50,349 bases of DNA from Deltaproteobacteria bacterium UBA1386 (GTDB lineage Bacteria > Desulfobacterota > Syntrophorhabdia > Syntrophorhabdales > Syntrophorhabdaceae). Positions 34,250 to 41,649 of this stretch are shown here, one piece after another. Below the pieces are notes generated by a model. It saw only the letters and a program-made list of their open reading frames with translations, made no database searches and had not been told where the DNA came from. Position numbers and translations under genes: made by a program. Numbering within the stretch: position 1 is the stretch's first letter; the number at the start of each line of letters is the position of its first letter. The stretch lies in assembly GCA_002305765.1 (NCBI GenBank), contig DBQU01000043.1, positions 1 through 50,349 on the forward strand, written 5' to 3'.

Positions 34250-34263
34250 GAGAAGAAGAAAAC

Positions 34264-34295
34264 AAAAAACGGGGACTTCGGTCCCCGTTTTTTTT
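34264..34295 (+). terminator. Intrinsic terminator after acyl-CoA synthetase copy 2
   Basis: The stem AACGGGGAC/GTCCCCGTT with loop TTCG and T8 is the same as after copy 1. Confidence 0.95.
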
Positions 34296-34303
34296 CGGAG
34301 AAT

Positions 34304-34350
34304 AGGATCAGAGAGTATAGGACCAATAGGTCTTATTTCCTATAGGTATA
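34304..34350. repeat. Degenerate remnant of AGGACCTAT array (locus C)
   Basis: A short run with AGGATCAGA, AGGACCAAT, AGGTCTTAT and CCTATAGGT lies directly after the second terminator. It resembles the unit of loci A and B but is too short to form two clear arms. Confidence 0.5.
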
Positions 34351-34389
34351 CTACTCGTCCCACCAGTCTTATCTCTCCCTTCCTCTTCC

Positions 34390-34418
34390 TTGTTCCCCCG
34401 CCTCATTTGTGATATGCT
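34390..34418 (+). promoter_or_regulatory. Promoter of the small 34425 gene, leaderless geometry
   Basis: TTGTTC (34390-34395), a 17-bp spacer and TATGCT (34413-34418) end 6 nt before the ATG at 34425. No ribosome binding site is visible. Confidence 0.5.
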
Positions 34419-34424
34419 TAGCCG

Positions 34425-34715
34425 ATGATAGCGGACTATTCCCTCTATCTCCAGGTTGGTGATCGCGTGTATCATAAGAGGTATACGCGCTGGGGCATGG
34501 GGATCGTTATCGAGGAGCGGCGGTCGGAGCTGCCGGGCGGGTTCTGCTACGTGCGGGTCAATTTTCAGGACGGCAAGGTGCGTGTCTTCGACAACAATTA
34601 CAAGAGTGTGAATTGCTGCTACTATGCGGGGATCGAAAAGATAGAGGAGAGACGCGTCTCCCTTGAGGAAACCCCGCGTCCCAGGAAGAGGTCGAAGAAG
34701 ATGCTCCCTCCCTGA
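34425..34715 (+). CDS. Small SH3/Tudor-like hypothetical protein
   Basis: This 96-residue protein is mostly short beta strands: VGDRVYHKRYTRWGMGIVIEE, GGFCYVRVNFQDGKVRVFDNN and YYAGIEKIEE. The pattern 'GDRV.H..WG.G.V ... V.F.DGK' is reminiscent of DUF3553/CarD-like small barrels found alone or at helicase C-termini. The tail KRSKKMLPP is basic. It precedes selD by 16 bp and is probably cotranscribed; a role in nucleic-acid or RNA polymerase binding is only a guess. Confidence 0.6.
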   Translation: MIADYSLYLQVGDRVYHKRYTRWGMGIVIEERRSELPGGFCYVRVNFQDGKVRVFDNNYKSVNCCYYAGIEKIEERRVSLEETPRPRKRSKKMLPP

Positions 34716-34731
34716 GGGGGGGCGTGCTGCA

Positions 34732-35772
34732 ATGAACGGAGGGCGAGTGGACAGGGAACTGACAAAGTTCGTCCGCGGCGGCGGGTGAGCGTCGAAGATA
34801 GGTCCGGGTGACCTGGCGAACATCCTCTGCGGGATAGATATCCCCGCGGATGAGCACGTCATTGTGGGCATTGAAGGCTTTGAAGACGCGGGAGTCTACA
34901 AGGTGACGGACGAGATCGCCCTCGTTCAGACGGTGGACTTCTTTACTCCTGTCGTGGACGACCCGTACTGGTTCGGACAGATAGCCGCCGCGAACTCCTT
35001 AAGCGACATCTATGCCATGGGGGCTGTCCCGAAGACCGCCCTCAACCTGGTCTGCTTCTCTCCGACGAAATTCGACATATCGATCCTAAAGGAGATCATC
35101 CGCGGTGGAGCGGACAAGATGAGGGAAGCCGGGGTAAGCCTTCTCGGCGGCCACAGCGTGGACGACGACGAGATCAAGTATGGACTCGCCGTGACAGGGA
35201 CCGTCCATCCCGACAAGGTCCTCCTCAACGAAGGAGCTAAACCCTGGGACATTCTCGTCCTCACCAAACCCCTCGGGACTGGGATCATGAACACCGCCAT
35301 CAAGGGAAAGCTCCTGAACGACGACGCGGCAATGGGCCTTGCGAGGGTCATGGCCGCGCTCAACAGGACGGCGGCCGAGGCGATGCTTTCCGTGAACGTT
35401 CACGCATGCACCGATGTCACGGGCTTCGGCCTGGCGGGACACCTCAAGGAGATGGTACGGGAGTCGTTGGGGGTCGAGATACATGCCGAAGCACTTCCCT
35501 ATTTCGAGGAAGCCGTGGAGTTCGCGGCATCGGGTTTGGTGCCGGGAGGGCTTTACCGCAACAGGGACTTCTACAGGGAACACGTGGTCACCACGCGGTC
35601 CGATTTCTTTTTCGACATCATATTCGATCCCCAGACCTCGGGGGGGTTACTCATGGCCCTCGACCCCGCGGACAGGGCGAAATTCGAAGAGACCGCCACC
35701 CGCCTCGGTGTTGACTACCAGGTCATAGGCACCTTCCTCGCCGAACCGAAAGGGAAGATACTGCTCAGGTAA
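34732..35772 (+). CDS. selD: Selenophosphate synthetase SelD with in-frame UGA (selenocysteine)
   Basis: From ATG 34732 the frame reads TKFVRGGG, then TGA at 34786-34788 (codon 19), then ASKIGPGDLANIL, and continues to the stop at 35772. The residue at codon 19 is where SelD enzymes have their catalytic Cys or Sec, followed by the KxxP-GDL segment. Read through as selenocysteine it is 346 residues, the normal length. The rest matches SelD: VQTVDFFTPVVDDPYWFGQIAAANSLSDIYAMGA, GGHSVDDDEIKYGLAVTG, TDVTGFGLAGHL and the C-terminal FDPQTSGGLLMAL. It makes selenophosphate from selenide and ATP. GAGGGGGG lies before the ATG. A start after the UGA would remove the ATP-binding and catalytic N-terminus. 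Confidence 0.93.
34789..34814 (+). promoter_or_regulatory. Putative bacterial SECIS element in selD
   Basis: Immediately 3' of the UGA the mRNA forms a stem AGGUC/GACCU (34800-34804 with 34810-34814) capped by loop CGGGU. The loop starts 16 nt after the UGA and has a G at its second position, as expected for SelB-binding bacterial SECIS hairpins. Confidence 0.65.
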
Positions 35773-36147
35773 AAGACCGTTTGAACCGCTCGAACCGTTT
35801 GAACCGCTTGAACGGGAAAGACAAAACGGAATACAACAGATCAGATCCCCTGAAGCTGTCCGGTGTAATGTCTTCAGACAATCTCACTGACAGGCCGTCG
35901 AAACGCAAGCGGACATTCCGGAATTCCCTGCAAAGTGTCTGGTATTTAGACGTTCGAGCGGCTCAAGCGGCTCGACAGACTGTTGATAAACCCATTTTCT
36001 ACGTCATTCCGGCGAAGGCCGGAATCCAGAGGTTTCTCTAACCCTTCGTGTTTCCTGGATTCCGGCCTTCGCCGGAATGACGAAAGAGCACAAATCCTCT
36101 TCAGAAATCACTTTGTCAACAGCCTGTCAAGCGGCTCAAGCCATCTT
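35773..36147. repeat. Facing 9-nt repeat arrays, unit GAACCGCTT, split by an insertion (locus F)
   Basis: The left arm (35773-35816) begins AAGACCGTTT directly after the selD stop and repeats GAACCGCTC/GAACCGTTT/GAACCGCTT. The right arm is in two pieces, 35949-35976 (TTCGAGCGG, CTCAAGCGG) and 36126-36147 (GTCAAGCGG, CTCAAGCC), separated by the palindromic element at 35977-36125. The stop codon of the MBL-rhodanese gene (36136-36138) lies inside the second piece. The 35773-36135 gap holds no gene. Confidence 0.78.
35977..36125. mobile_element. MITE-like palindromic element
   Basis: Perfect 28-bp inverted arms (36002-36029 and 36055-36082, core ATTCCGGCGAAGGCCGGAAT) surround a 25-nt centre. 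An outer inverted motif CTGTTGATAAA/TTTGTCAACAG bounds the element. It splits the right arm of a repeat array, consistent with insertion. It encodes no protein. Confidence 0.6.
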
Positions 36148-37281
36148 GCTTAGCGGATAGTGGCGGTCCTGCCAGCCGTGCATGCCGTATTCGAGGTTTC
36201 GGGTGTTGCGGTAGCCGTACGCTCTCAGGTAGACGGCGGCGTGGGAGGAGCGGTGGCCGCTTGCGCAATAGACGACGACGGGGGTGTCGAGGTCTTTCGG
36301 GAACTCGCCTATCCTCATGGCGACCTCACGAACAGGGATGTTCACGGCGCCTTCGATAAAGCCTGTCTGTTGCAGCTCTTTCGGTTCCCTGACATCGACG
36401 AGGAAGAGCCTTTCCTTCTGCACGATCTTCTGCAGCAACTCTTCGGGCTCAATGACCGTTTCCTCATGGGGTGTCGCGAGGAAGGCCTCCATGGAGATGC
36501 AGAAGCTTTTCATGAGAGTTCCCAGCTCGCCCTCCGGGGCGGGTTCCATGGTGCTGAGGCCGCACTGAAGTTTCCCTGTTGTCGCGTCGAGAGGGGGGAA
36601 GAGACCTTTCAGGAACGCCTCGAATTCCTCCACGGTGCGCTCAGTCTTGAGGCACACGTTGTTCACCTTCTCGTAGCCCAGTGATGAATTGATGTTGCCC
36701 TTATAGTCGTGGGCCGGGTAGACGATGAGGTCGTCGGAGAGGGGCATGATCCTGCCGAAGAGGCTTTCGTGCATGTCCCGCGGACTTCCGCCGGGCAGGT
36801 CCGTCCTTCCGCACTGACCTATGATAAGGACATCACCGGTGAAGATCCTGTCGCCGGTGAGGATCGCCATGTGGTCCCGGGTGTGACCCTTCGTTTCCAT
36901 CGCCTGCAGTGTGATATCGCCTATCTTCAGTTCATCCCCGTCACCGAGGTAGAGGTCGACCCTTTTCAGGGCGTTCTCGGCAAGAACCTTCTCGATCCCG
37001 AAGAGGTCCGTGACCTTTGCCCCCAACTCCCTTTGTGCCGGTGTGTTTCTGCTCATAACCGTTTTGGCTCCAAGTCTGTCGGCAAGCTCCGGCGCGAGGG
37101 AAACGTGGTCGACGTGGGTGTGGGTATCGATGATATGCGTTATGGCGAGCCCGTAAGATGCGGCGAAATCGAGGAAGGGGTCCATTTCATGGGAGGGGTC
37201 GATGATCGCCCCCTTTCTCTCCCTTTCGCATGCGATGACATAAGCGAGGCATCCGTCGAAATTGAATTGTCTGAATATCAT
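36136..37281 (-). CDS. MBL-fold hydrolase fused to rhodanese (persulfide dioxygenase/rhodanese type)
   Basis: This is a 381-residue protein. The N-terminal metallo-beta-lactamase domain carries THTHVDHVS (THxHxDH, residues about 53-61), GHTRDHM and FTGDVL, with PAHDY as the later ligand motif, as in ETHE1-like persulfide dioxygenases. The C-terminal rhodanese domain (about 275-381) has LVDVREPKELQQTGFIEGAVNIP and the active-site loop VVYCASGHRSS with catalytic Cys. The protein probably oxidises or transfers sulfane sulfur. ATG 37281 was chosen, with GAGGTG 5' and the previous gene's stop at 37283-37285; an alternative start six codons earlier overlaps it. Confidence 0.9.
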   Translation of the reverse strand: MIFRQFNFDGCLAYVIACERERKGAIIDPSHEMDPFLDFAASYGLAITHIIDTHTHVDHVSLAPELADRLGAKTVMSRNTPAQRELGAKVTDLFGIEKVLAENALKRVDLYLGDGDELKIGDITLQAMETKGHTRDHMAILTGDRIFTGDVLIIGQCGRTDLPGGSPRDMHESLFGRIMPLSDDLIVYPAHDYKGNINSSLGYEKVNNVCLKTERTVEEFEAFLKGLFPPLDATTGKLQCGLSTMEPAPEGELGTLMKSFCISMEAFLATPHEETVIEPEELLQKIVQKERLFLVDVREPKELQQTGFIEGAVNIPVREVAMRIGEFPKDLDTPVVVYCASGHRSSHAAVYLRAYGYRNTRNLEYGMHGWQDRHYPLSKMA

Positions 37282-37282
37282 G

Positions 37283-37927
37283 TCACACCTCTTCGGCAAA
37301 GTTCTTCATCGCCGTCTTCAGTATTCTTCCGGCGGCTAGCTTCGATACCACCACGATATCCTCGAGCGGCAGGTAACCCGTCACGGAGGGATCGAAAAGG
37401 GCCCTGGCCGATGGCGGGAACTCGCTGTCCCCTTCCCAGAGAACAAAGGTTATGGGTACCTTCGGGAAGGCGAAAAGCGTGAACGAGGCGTCGCCGAACC
37501 CTTCCTCCTTTGCCCCAAGGTTGCGGCCGGCGTCGAGAAAGGTGTGCCTGTCGTAGCCGAATGCCCTGACAAGGGGTTTGAGTACCCTTTTCTCGAAGAC
37601 CGGGTCGTAGTGCATGCATGCGGGGATGTCCCCGTAGGCGACCTTGTCGCCCGTGAGCGGGGTCCCCGAAGCGGTGTTTATGTAGTGGAGGATGACGATC
37701 TTTGCGACGAGGGTGACATTGGCCCCCCTGGAGCTCGAAAAGGTGAACCCAGGTATGTTGAAGAGGATGGTCTCGTCAAAAAAGGGGACATGGACGCGCG
37801 TCCCGCTGTCGACCCGGTCGTGGCCGAGGCCCGCGAGGAAGAACTTCTCCTCCATGGCGCTTCCCAGGAGCTCGTCGCGTGCCCTGTCGAAGACGCCTTT
37901 GTACGTCTTCTGTCTCTTGAGCTCCAT
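37283..37927 (-). CDS. DUF3786 domain protein
   Basis: This 214-residue cytosolic protein resembles DUF3786: an N-terminal helix, then RVHVPFFDETILFNIPGFTF, LVAKIVILHYINTASGTPLTGDKVAYGDIPA and a C-terminal FVLWEGDSEFPPSARALFD. DUF3786 proteins are common in anaerobic Deltaproteobacteria and Clostridia and are often near corrinoid or Fe-S genes; their function is unknown. It lies between rpe (2 bp upstream) and the MBL-rhodanese gene, so it is in one operon with them. Confidence 0.8.
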   Translation of the reverse strand: MELKRQKTYKGVFDRARDELLGSAMEEKFFLAGLGHDRVDSGTRVHVPFFDETILFNIPGFTFSSSRGANVTLVAKIVILHYINTASGTPLTGDKVAYGDIPACMHYDPVFEKRVLKPLVRAFGYDRHTFLDAGRNLGAKEEGFGDASFTLFAFPKVPITFVLWEGDSEFPPSARALFDPSVTGYLPLEDIVVVSKLAAGRILKTAMKNFAEEV

Positions 37928-37929
37928 CG

Positions 37930-38592
37930 TTACCGGCCCAGCCTGCCGTGCACCTCTTCGATCTTCTTCCGGTAGTCTCCGCTGTGAAATATCTCCGTGC
38001 CCATGACGAGGACATTGCCGCCTGCTTTGACGACCTCGGCGGCGTTTTCCGCCTTTATACCGCCGTCGACCTCGAGGTCCACGTACCTGCCGGCCTTATC
38101 GATCATCTTGCGCGCCTCCACGATCTTCCCGGCCATCTCGGGGATGTACTTCTGGCCTCCGAAACCGGGGTTGACGGTCATGATGAGAACGAGGTCGACG
38201 ATGTTGATGACGTGCCTGAGCAGGGTGAGCGGTGTCGCCGGATTGAAGGATATGCCCGCCCGCGCCCCCGACTCCTTGATGACGTCAAGGGTCCGGAAAA
38301 GATGGTTGTCCGCTTCGGCGTGTATGGTGACGATGTCGGAACCGGCCTCGGCGAACTGCTTCACGTATTGTGCCGGGTTCTCTATCATGAGGTGGACATC
38401 GAGAGGTTTTCTGTTGATCCTGCGCAGGGCCTCGACGAACATGGGGCCGATGGTTATGTTGGGAACGAAATGGCCGTCCATGACGTCCACGTGGATGAGG
38501 TCCGCGCCCGCTTCCTCAACATCCCGGATCTCCTGGCCGAGACGCAGGAAATCGCAGGAGAGGATGGACGGCGCGATGAGTATGTCTTTCAT
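37930..38592 (-). CDS. rpe: Ribulose-phosphate 3-epimerase
   Basis: This 220-residue TIM barrel has APSILSCDFLRLGQEI, HVDVMDGHFVPNITIGP (metal-binding Asp/His), HLMIENPAQYV, TVNPGFGGQKY and EVDGGIKAENAAEV. Together these are diagnostic of Rpe. It interconverts ribulose-5-phosphate and xylulose-5-phosphate in the pentose phosphate pathway. It shares a minus-strand cluster with the PASTA and rsmB genes, an arrangement found in other Deltaproteobacteria. Confidence 0.97.
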   Translation of the reverse strand: MKDILIAPSILSCDFLRLGQEIRDVEEAGADLIHVDVMDGHFVPNITIGPMFVEALRRINRKPLDVHLMIENPAQYVKQFAEAGSDIVTIHAEADNHLFRTLDVIKESGARAGISFNPATPLTLLRHVINIVDLVLIMTVNPGFGGQKYIPEMAGKIVEARKMIDKAGRYVDLEVDGGIKAENAAEVVKAGGNVLVMGTEIFHSGDYRKKIEEVHGRLGR

Positions 38593-38605
38593 AATGCCTC
38601 CATGG

Positions 38606-39301
38606 CTAGTAGATGTTGATGACGATCTCCTCCGTGGAACTGAATATCGTTCTGGGGAGTATCGAATACTCGATGCCGCCGCGCGCAGGTGCCTGATCGG
38701 TCCTGGCGTAATTGATCCTGTACTTTATCCCTTTCGCCTCCAGCTCGTCGGCGAGCTCGTTGTAGTTGATGTTGCGCGTGTCGGCCATGAGATAATAGGA
38801 CCTCGGTGTCGTGCCGACGAAAAGGGTGACCTTCCCGTATTCGAGGATGTCCGTGCCTTCTGCCGGCAGCTGGGAGATGACCTTCCCCGCTTTGGAGTGG
38901 GGAACGAGGACCGCCTTTTCGAGGACGAGGTGCTTGTCGCTGAACACCGGCTGGGTCTCCTCGAGAGTGAGCCCCACGAACCCCGGGGTCTTCATGAGCT
39001 CCGGTCCTTCGGAAACGATGACGTAGACCACCCTCCCTTTCTTGGTGGATATGTTGGCGTCAGGTTTCTGCACGGTGATGTGGTTGTAAGGCACATCATT
39101 GCGCCGTTCATACCTGAGGACCACCAGGGCGAGATCTTTTTTCCTGAGAAGCTCCCGGGCGTCCTCAACGGTCTTCCCCCGGACATCGGGGCAGACCGTG
39201 GTTTGCTGGAACTTGAGGAGGAGGCTTATCGTCAGGTATGTCGACAGACCGAAGACAAGAACCGGTGCCACAACATAGAATAGGATCTTCAAGAGCTTCA
39301 T
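38606..39301 (-). CDS. Membrane-anchored PASTA-domain protein
   Basis: This 231-residue protein has one N-terminal transmembrane helix (about residues 5-30) and then three PASTA repeats (VCPDVRGKTVEDARELLRKK, TPGFVGLTLEETQPVFSDK, MADTRNINYNELADELEAK). PASTA domains bind peptidoglycan fragments; in Gram-positive bacteria they belong to PknB-type kinases or PBPs, but here they stand alone. Its ATG overlaps the rsmB stop by 4 bp, so it is translationally coupled. Confidence 0.9.
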   Translation of the reverse strand: MKLLKILFYVVAPVLVFGLSTYLTISLLLKFQQTTVCPDVRGKTVEDARELLRKKDLALVVLRYERRNDVPYNHITVQKPDANISTKKGRVVYVIVSEGPELMKTPGFVGLTLEETQPVFSDKHLVLEKAVLVPHSKAGKVISQLPAEGTDILEYGKVTLFVGTTPRSYYLMADTRNINYNELADELEAKGIKYRINYARTDQAPARGGIEYSILPRTIFSSTEEIVINIY

Positions 39302-40563
39302 AGTTTCCTTATCCGTGCTATAAAGAAACCGTCCAGAGCCGTCTCATGCGGCAACGAAAGAAAACAATCCTTATTAAACAGGAACGGCAGCGGATTTTCA
39401 AGAACAAAGTTCTTATCTTTTGCCAGGTTGCGAATGACATCCGTCGTCTCTTCGGGCTCGAAGGAGCAGACGCTGTAGACCACATGCCCTCCCGGTCGCA
39501 CGAGGTCCCACAGAGACCTGAGCAGGGAAAGCTGCATCGCGGCGAACCGGGAGATGTCTTCTTCGCTCCGCCGCCACTTGATCTCGGGGTGCTTGCGGAC
39601 GATGCCCAGCGATGAGCAGGGCGCGTCGACAAGGATGGTGTCGAAGTATCCGGCCCTGAAAGGCGGGGCAAGGGCGTCGGCACAGACGATATGATCGCCG
39701 AGCGACGACAGAAGGAGGCGCTTCATCTTGTTGTCCATGGAGATGACGCGAGCCTGGGGACACATCTCCCTCACCTGCTTCGTCTTCGTCGCCGAACCGG
39801 TGCACGCGTCGAGGATCGTGGTGCCGCCCGCTGCCGCGACCGCCATGCCCGCGAGCTGGGACGCCTCGCCCTGAACGCTCACGAGCCCCTCCCTGAAAAG
39901 GGAGCTGGCGAGCACCGGGGCGAGCCTGTCGACGGTGAGGGCCGAGGGCGAAAGACGGCCACGGCGAACCTCGAGCCCGCCATCCGTCAGGGCTTCGAGC
40001 GCCCTGTCGACGGTCAGTCTGAGCGTGTGCACCCTGAGCGCGAACTCGGGTTCCCTGTTCAAGAGCTCAAGGAGCCCGTCCGTCTCACTGGCCCCGAACC
40101 TCAGCGTCCAGCGGTCGACGAGCCATTTCGGGAAGGCGTGCCGCACCGCCCCGGCAGAGGAGAGAGAGCGGTCCTCCCTGTCGCTCACGAACCTCCTCAG
40201 CACGGCGTTCACGAACCCGGCCACGAACTTTCCTTTTTCATTCCTGGCGTATTCCACGGCCTCCTTAACGACATGGTAATGGGCCTTCTTCATGAACCCG
40301 ACCTGGTAGAGCGTCATCCAGAGGAGGTATCGGACGTCCTTTTCGACAGGTTTTTTGGCGTACCGGGAGAGGATGATCTCGAGGTATCCCCGCCACCGTA
40401 TCACCCCCGAGGTTATCTGGTATATCAGCGCCCGCTCACCCTCGTGCAGGCGTGAGCGCGAGAAGGCCGAATCGATGGATTCATCGAGGAACCTGCCGGA
40501 TTCAACATCCCGAATGATGCGGATCGAAATGGCCCTGAGGAGATGTCCGAAGTTATCGCCGAT
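39298..40563 (-). CDS. rsmB: 16S rRNA m5C967 methyltransferase RsmB, non-canonical start proposed
   Basis: The methyltransferase half carries TTILDACTGSATKTKQ (SAM-binding), ILVDAPCSSLGIVRKHPEIKW (motif IV catalytic Pro-Cys) and VVYSVCSFEPEET (motif VI Cys). The first canonical start (GTG 40402-40404) would cut off much of the NusB-like N-terminal domain. In-frame codons upstream still read as conserved RsmB sequence (HLLRAISIRIIRDVESG, RFLDESIDSAFSRSRL, ERALIYQITSG). There is no in-frame ATG, GTG or TTG in that stretch; ATC at 40561-40563, 9 nt after GGAGG, gives a 421-residue protein of the usual length. Either this is a rare AUC start or a sequence error hides the true one. It overlaps htpX by 11 bp. 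Confidence 0.85.
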   Translation of the reverse strand: MGDNFGHLLRAISIRIIRDVESGRFLDESIDSAFSRSRLHEGERALIYQITSGVIRWRGYLEIILSRYAKKPVEKDVRYLLWMTLYQVGFMKKAHYHVVKEAVEYARNEKGKFVAGFVNAVLRRFVSDREDRSLSSAGAVRHAFPKWLVDRWTLRFGASETDGLLELLNREPEFALRVHTLRLTVDRALEALTDGGLEVRRGRLSPSALTVDRLAPVLASSLFREGLVSVQGEASQLAGMAVAAAGGTTILDACTGSATKTKQVREMCPQARVISMDNKMKRLLLSSLGDHIVCADALAPPFRAGYFDTILVDAPCSSLGIVRKHPEIKWRRSEEDISRFAAMQLSLLRSLWDLVRPGGHVVYSVCSFEPEETTDVIRNLAKDKNFVLENPLPFLFNKDCFLSLPHETALDGFFIARIRKL

Positions 40564-41404
40564 AGGCCATGTCCTCCAGTCTCTTGATCCTCTCTTCGAT
40601 AGGAGGGTGGGTGCTGAACAGGGAGCGAATGCCTCCCGCGCTGAAGGGGTTCACTATGAAGAGCGGAGCCGTGGAGGGGTTCGCGTCGTTCATGGGATTG
40701 CGCGCCACGCCGGCATTGAGCTTGCGCAGGGCCCCGGCGAGAAAGAGGGGATTTCCCGACAGGTTCGCTCCGCCGTCATCGGCCAGGTACTCCCGGGAGC
40801 GGGAGATGGCGAGCTGGATGAGCATCGCGGCAAAGGCCGCGATGACGGAGAAGATGATGACGGTGAAGATATTGCCGCCCCCGTCATCATCGTCGGAAGA
40901 GCCCCCGAAGAAGGCCGCAAAACGGGCCCAGTTGGCGATCATGGTGATGGCCCCCGCCAGTGTCGCGGCAACACTCTGTATGAGGATGTCGCGGTGCTTT
41001 ATGTGGGAGAGCTCATGGGCGAGAACACCCTCGAGTTCGTCCCGCGAGAGTATGCGCATGATGCCCGTCGTTACCGCCACCACCCCGTGCTCGGGATTGC
41101 GGCCGGTGGCAAAGGCGTTGGGACTGTCGTCCTCGATGATGAACACCCTTGGCATCGGGATGGAGGCGCGCTGCGCCAGGGATGCCACCGTACTGTGAAG
41201 CTGCGGTGCCTCCTGAGGAGAAACCTCTGTCGCGCCGTACATCTTGAGGACTATCTTGTCCGAGAACCAGTAGCTGACGAAATTCATGACGAGGGCAACG
41301 GCGAATGCGATCATGCCTCCGGACCTGCCCCCTATGATACTGCCAAGACCGACCAGAATAATGGTGAGGACCGTCATGAGAAAGAAAGTCTTGAGCCTGT
41401 TCAT
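40553..41404 (-). CDS. htpX: Membrane protease HtpX
   Basis: This 283-residue M48 peptidase has two N-terminal transmembrane helices, HELSHIKHRD (zinc-binding, about residue 127) and a third ligand in SREYLADDGGANLSG. A Gly/Asp-rich loop (GGSSDDDDGGGN) separates further helices, and HPPIEERIKRLED closes the protein. HtpX degrades misfolded membrane proteins with FtsH. The ATG at 41404 follows GGGGGT; upstream in-frame starts would add residues without family support. Confidence 0.95.
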   Translation of the reverse strand: MNRLKTFFLMTVLTIILVGLGSIIGGRSGGMIAFAVALVMNFVSYWFSDKIVLKMYGATEVSPQEAPQLHSTVASLAQRASIPMPRVFIIEDDSPNAFATGRNPEHGVVAVTTGIMRILSRDELEGVLAHELSHIKHRDILIQSVAATLAGAITMIANWARFAAFFGGSSDDDDGGGNIFTVIIFSVIAAFAAMLIQLAISRSREYLADDGGANLSGNPLFLAGALRKLNAGVARNPMNDANPSTAPLFIVNPFSAGGIRSLFSTHPPIEERIKRLEDMAYRR

Positions 41405-41649
41405 CGAACCCCCGCAAAGATTTATCCTATACATTATAAACATTTTATGTCTTTTATCAAGCCGGGGCGCTGTTCGAAATCCTTGCCTTTTGGTTCAAAA
41501 GGTTCATAGAATAATGACCAGGAATCGGGGTCAGTCAACAGGCTTCTTAAAAGATAAAAACCTGCGCAGGATTCAGGAAAGATACGAACGAGGCGGGTGT
41601 GTCCGTCCCCCTTGGAGTTGGGGCACGGTACCCCTGTTGTGAGGTGCCT

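Noticed and set aside
34732..34863. selD as a pseudogene or as a protein starting after the TGA
   Set aside because: The stop codon is exactly at the catalytic position with an intact frame before and after and a SECIS-like stem; a start after it would delete the active site.
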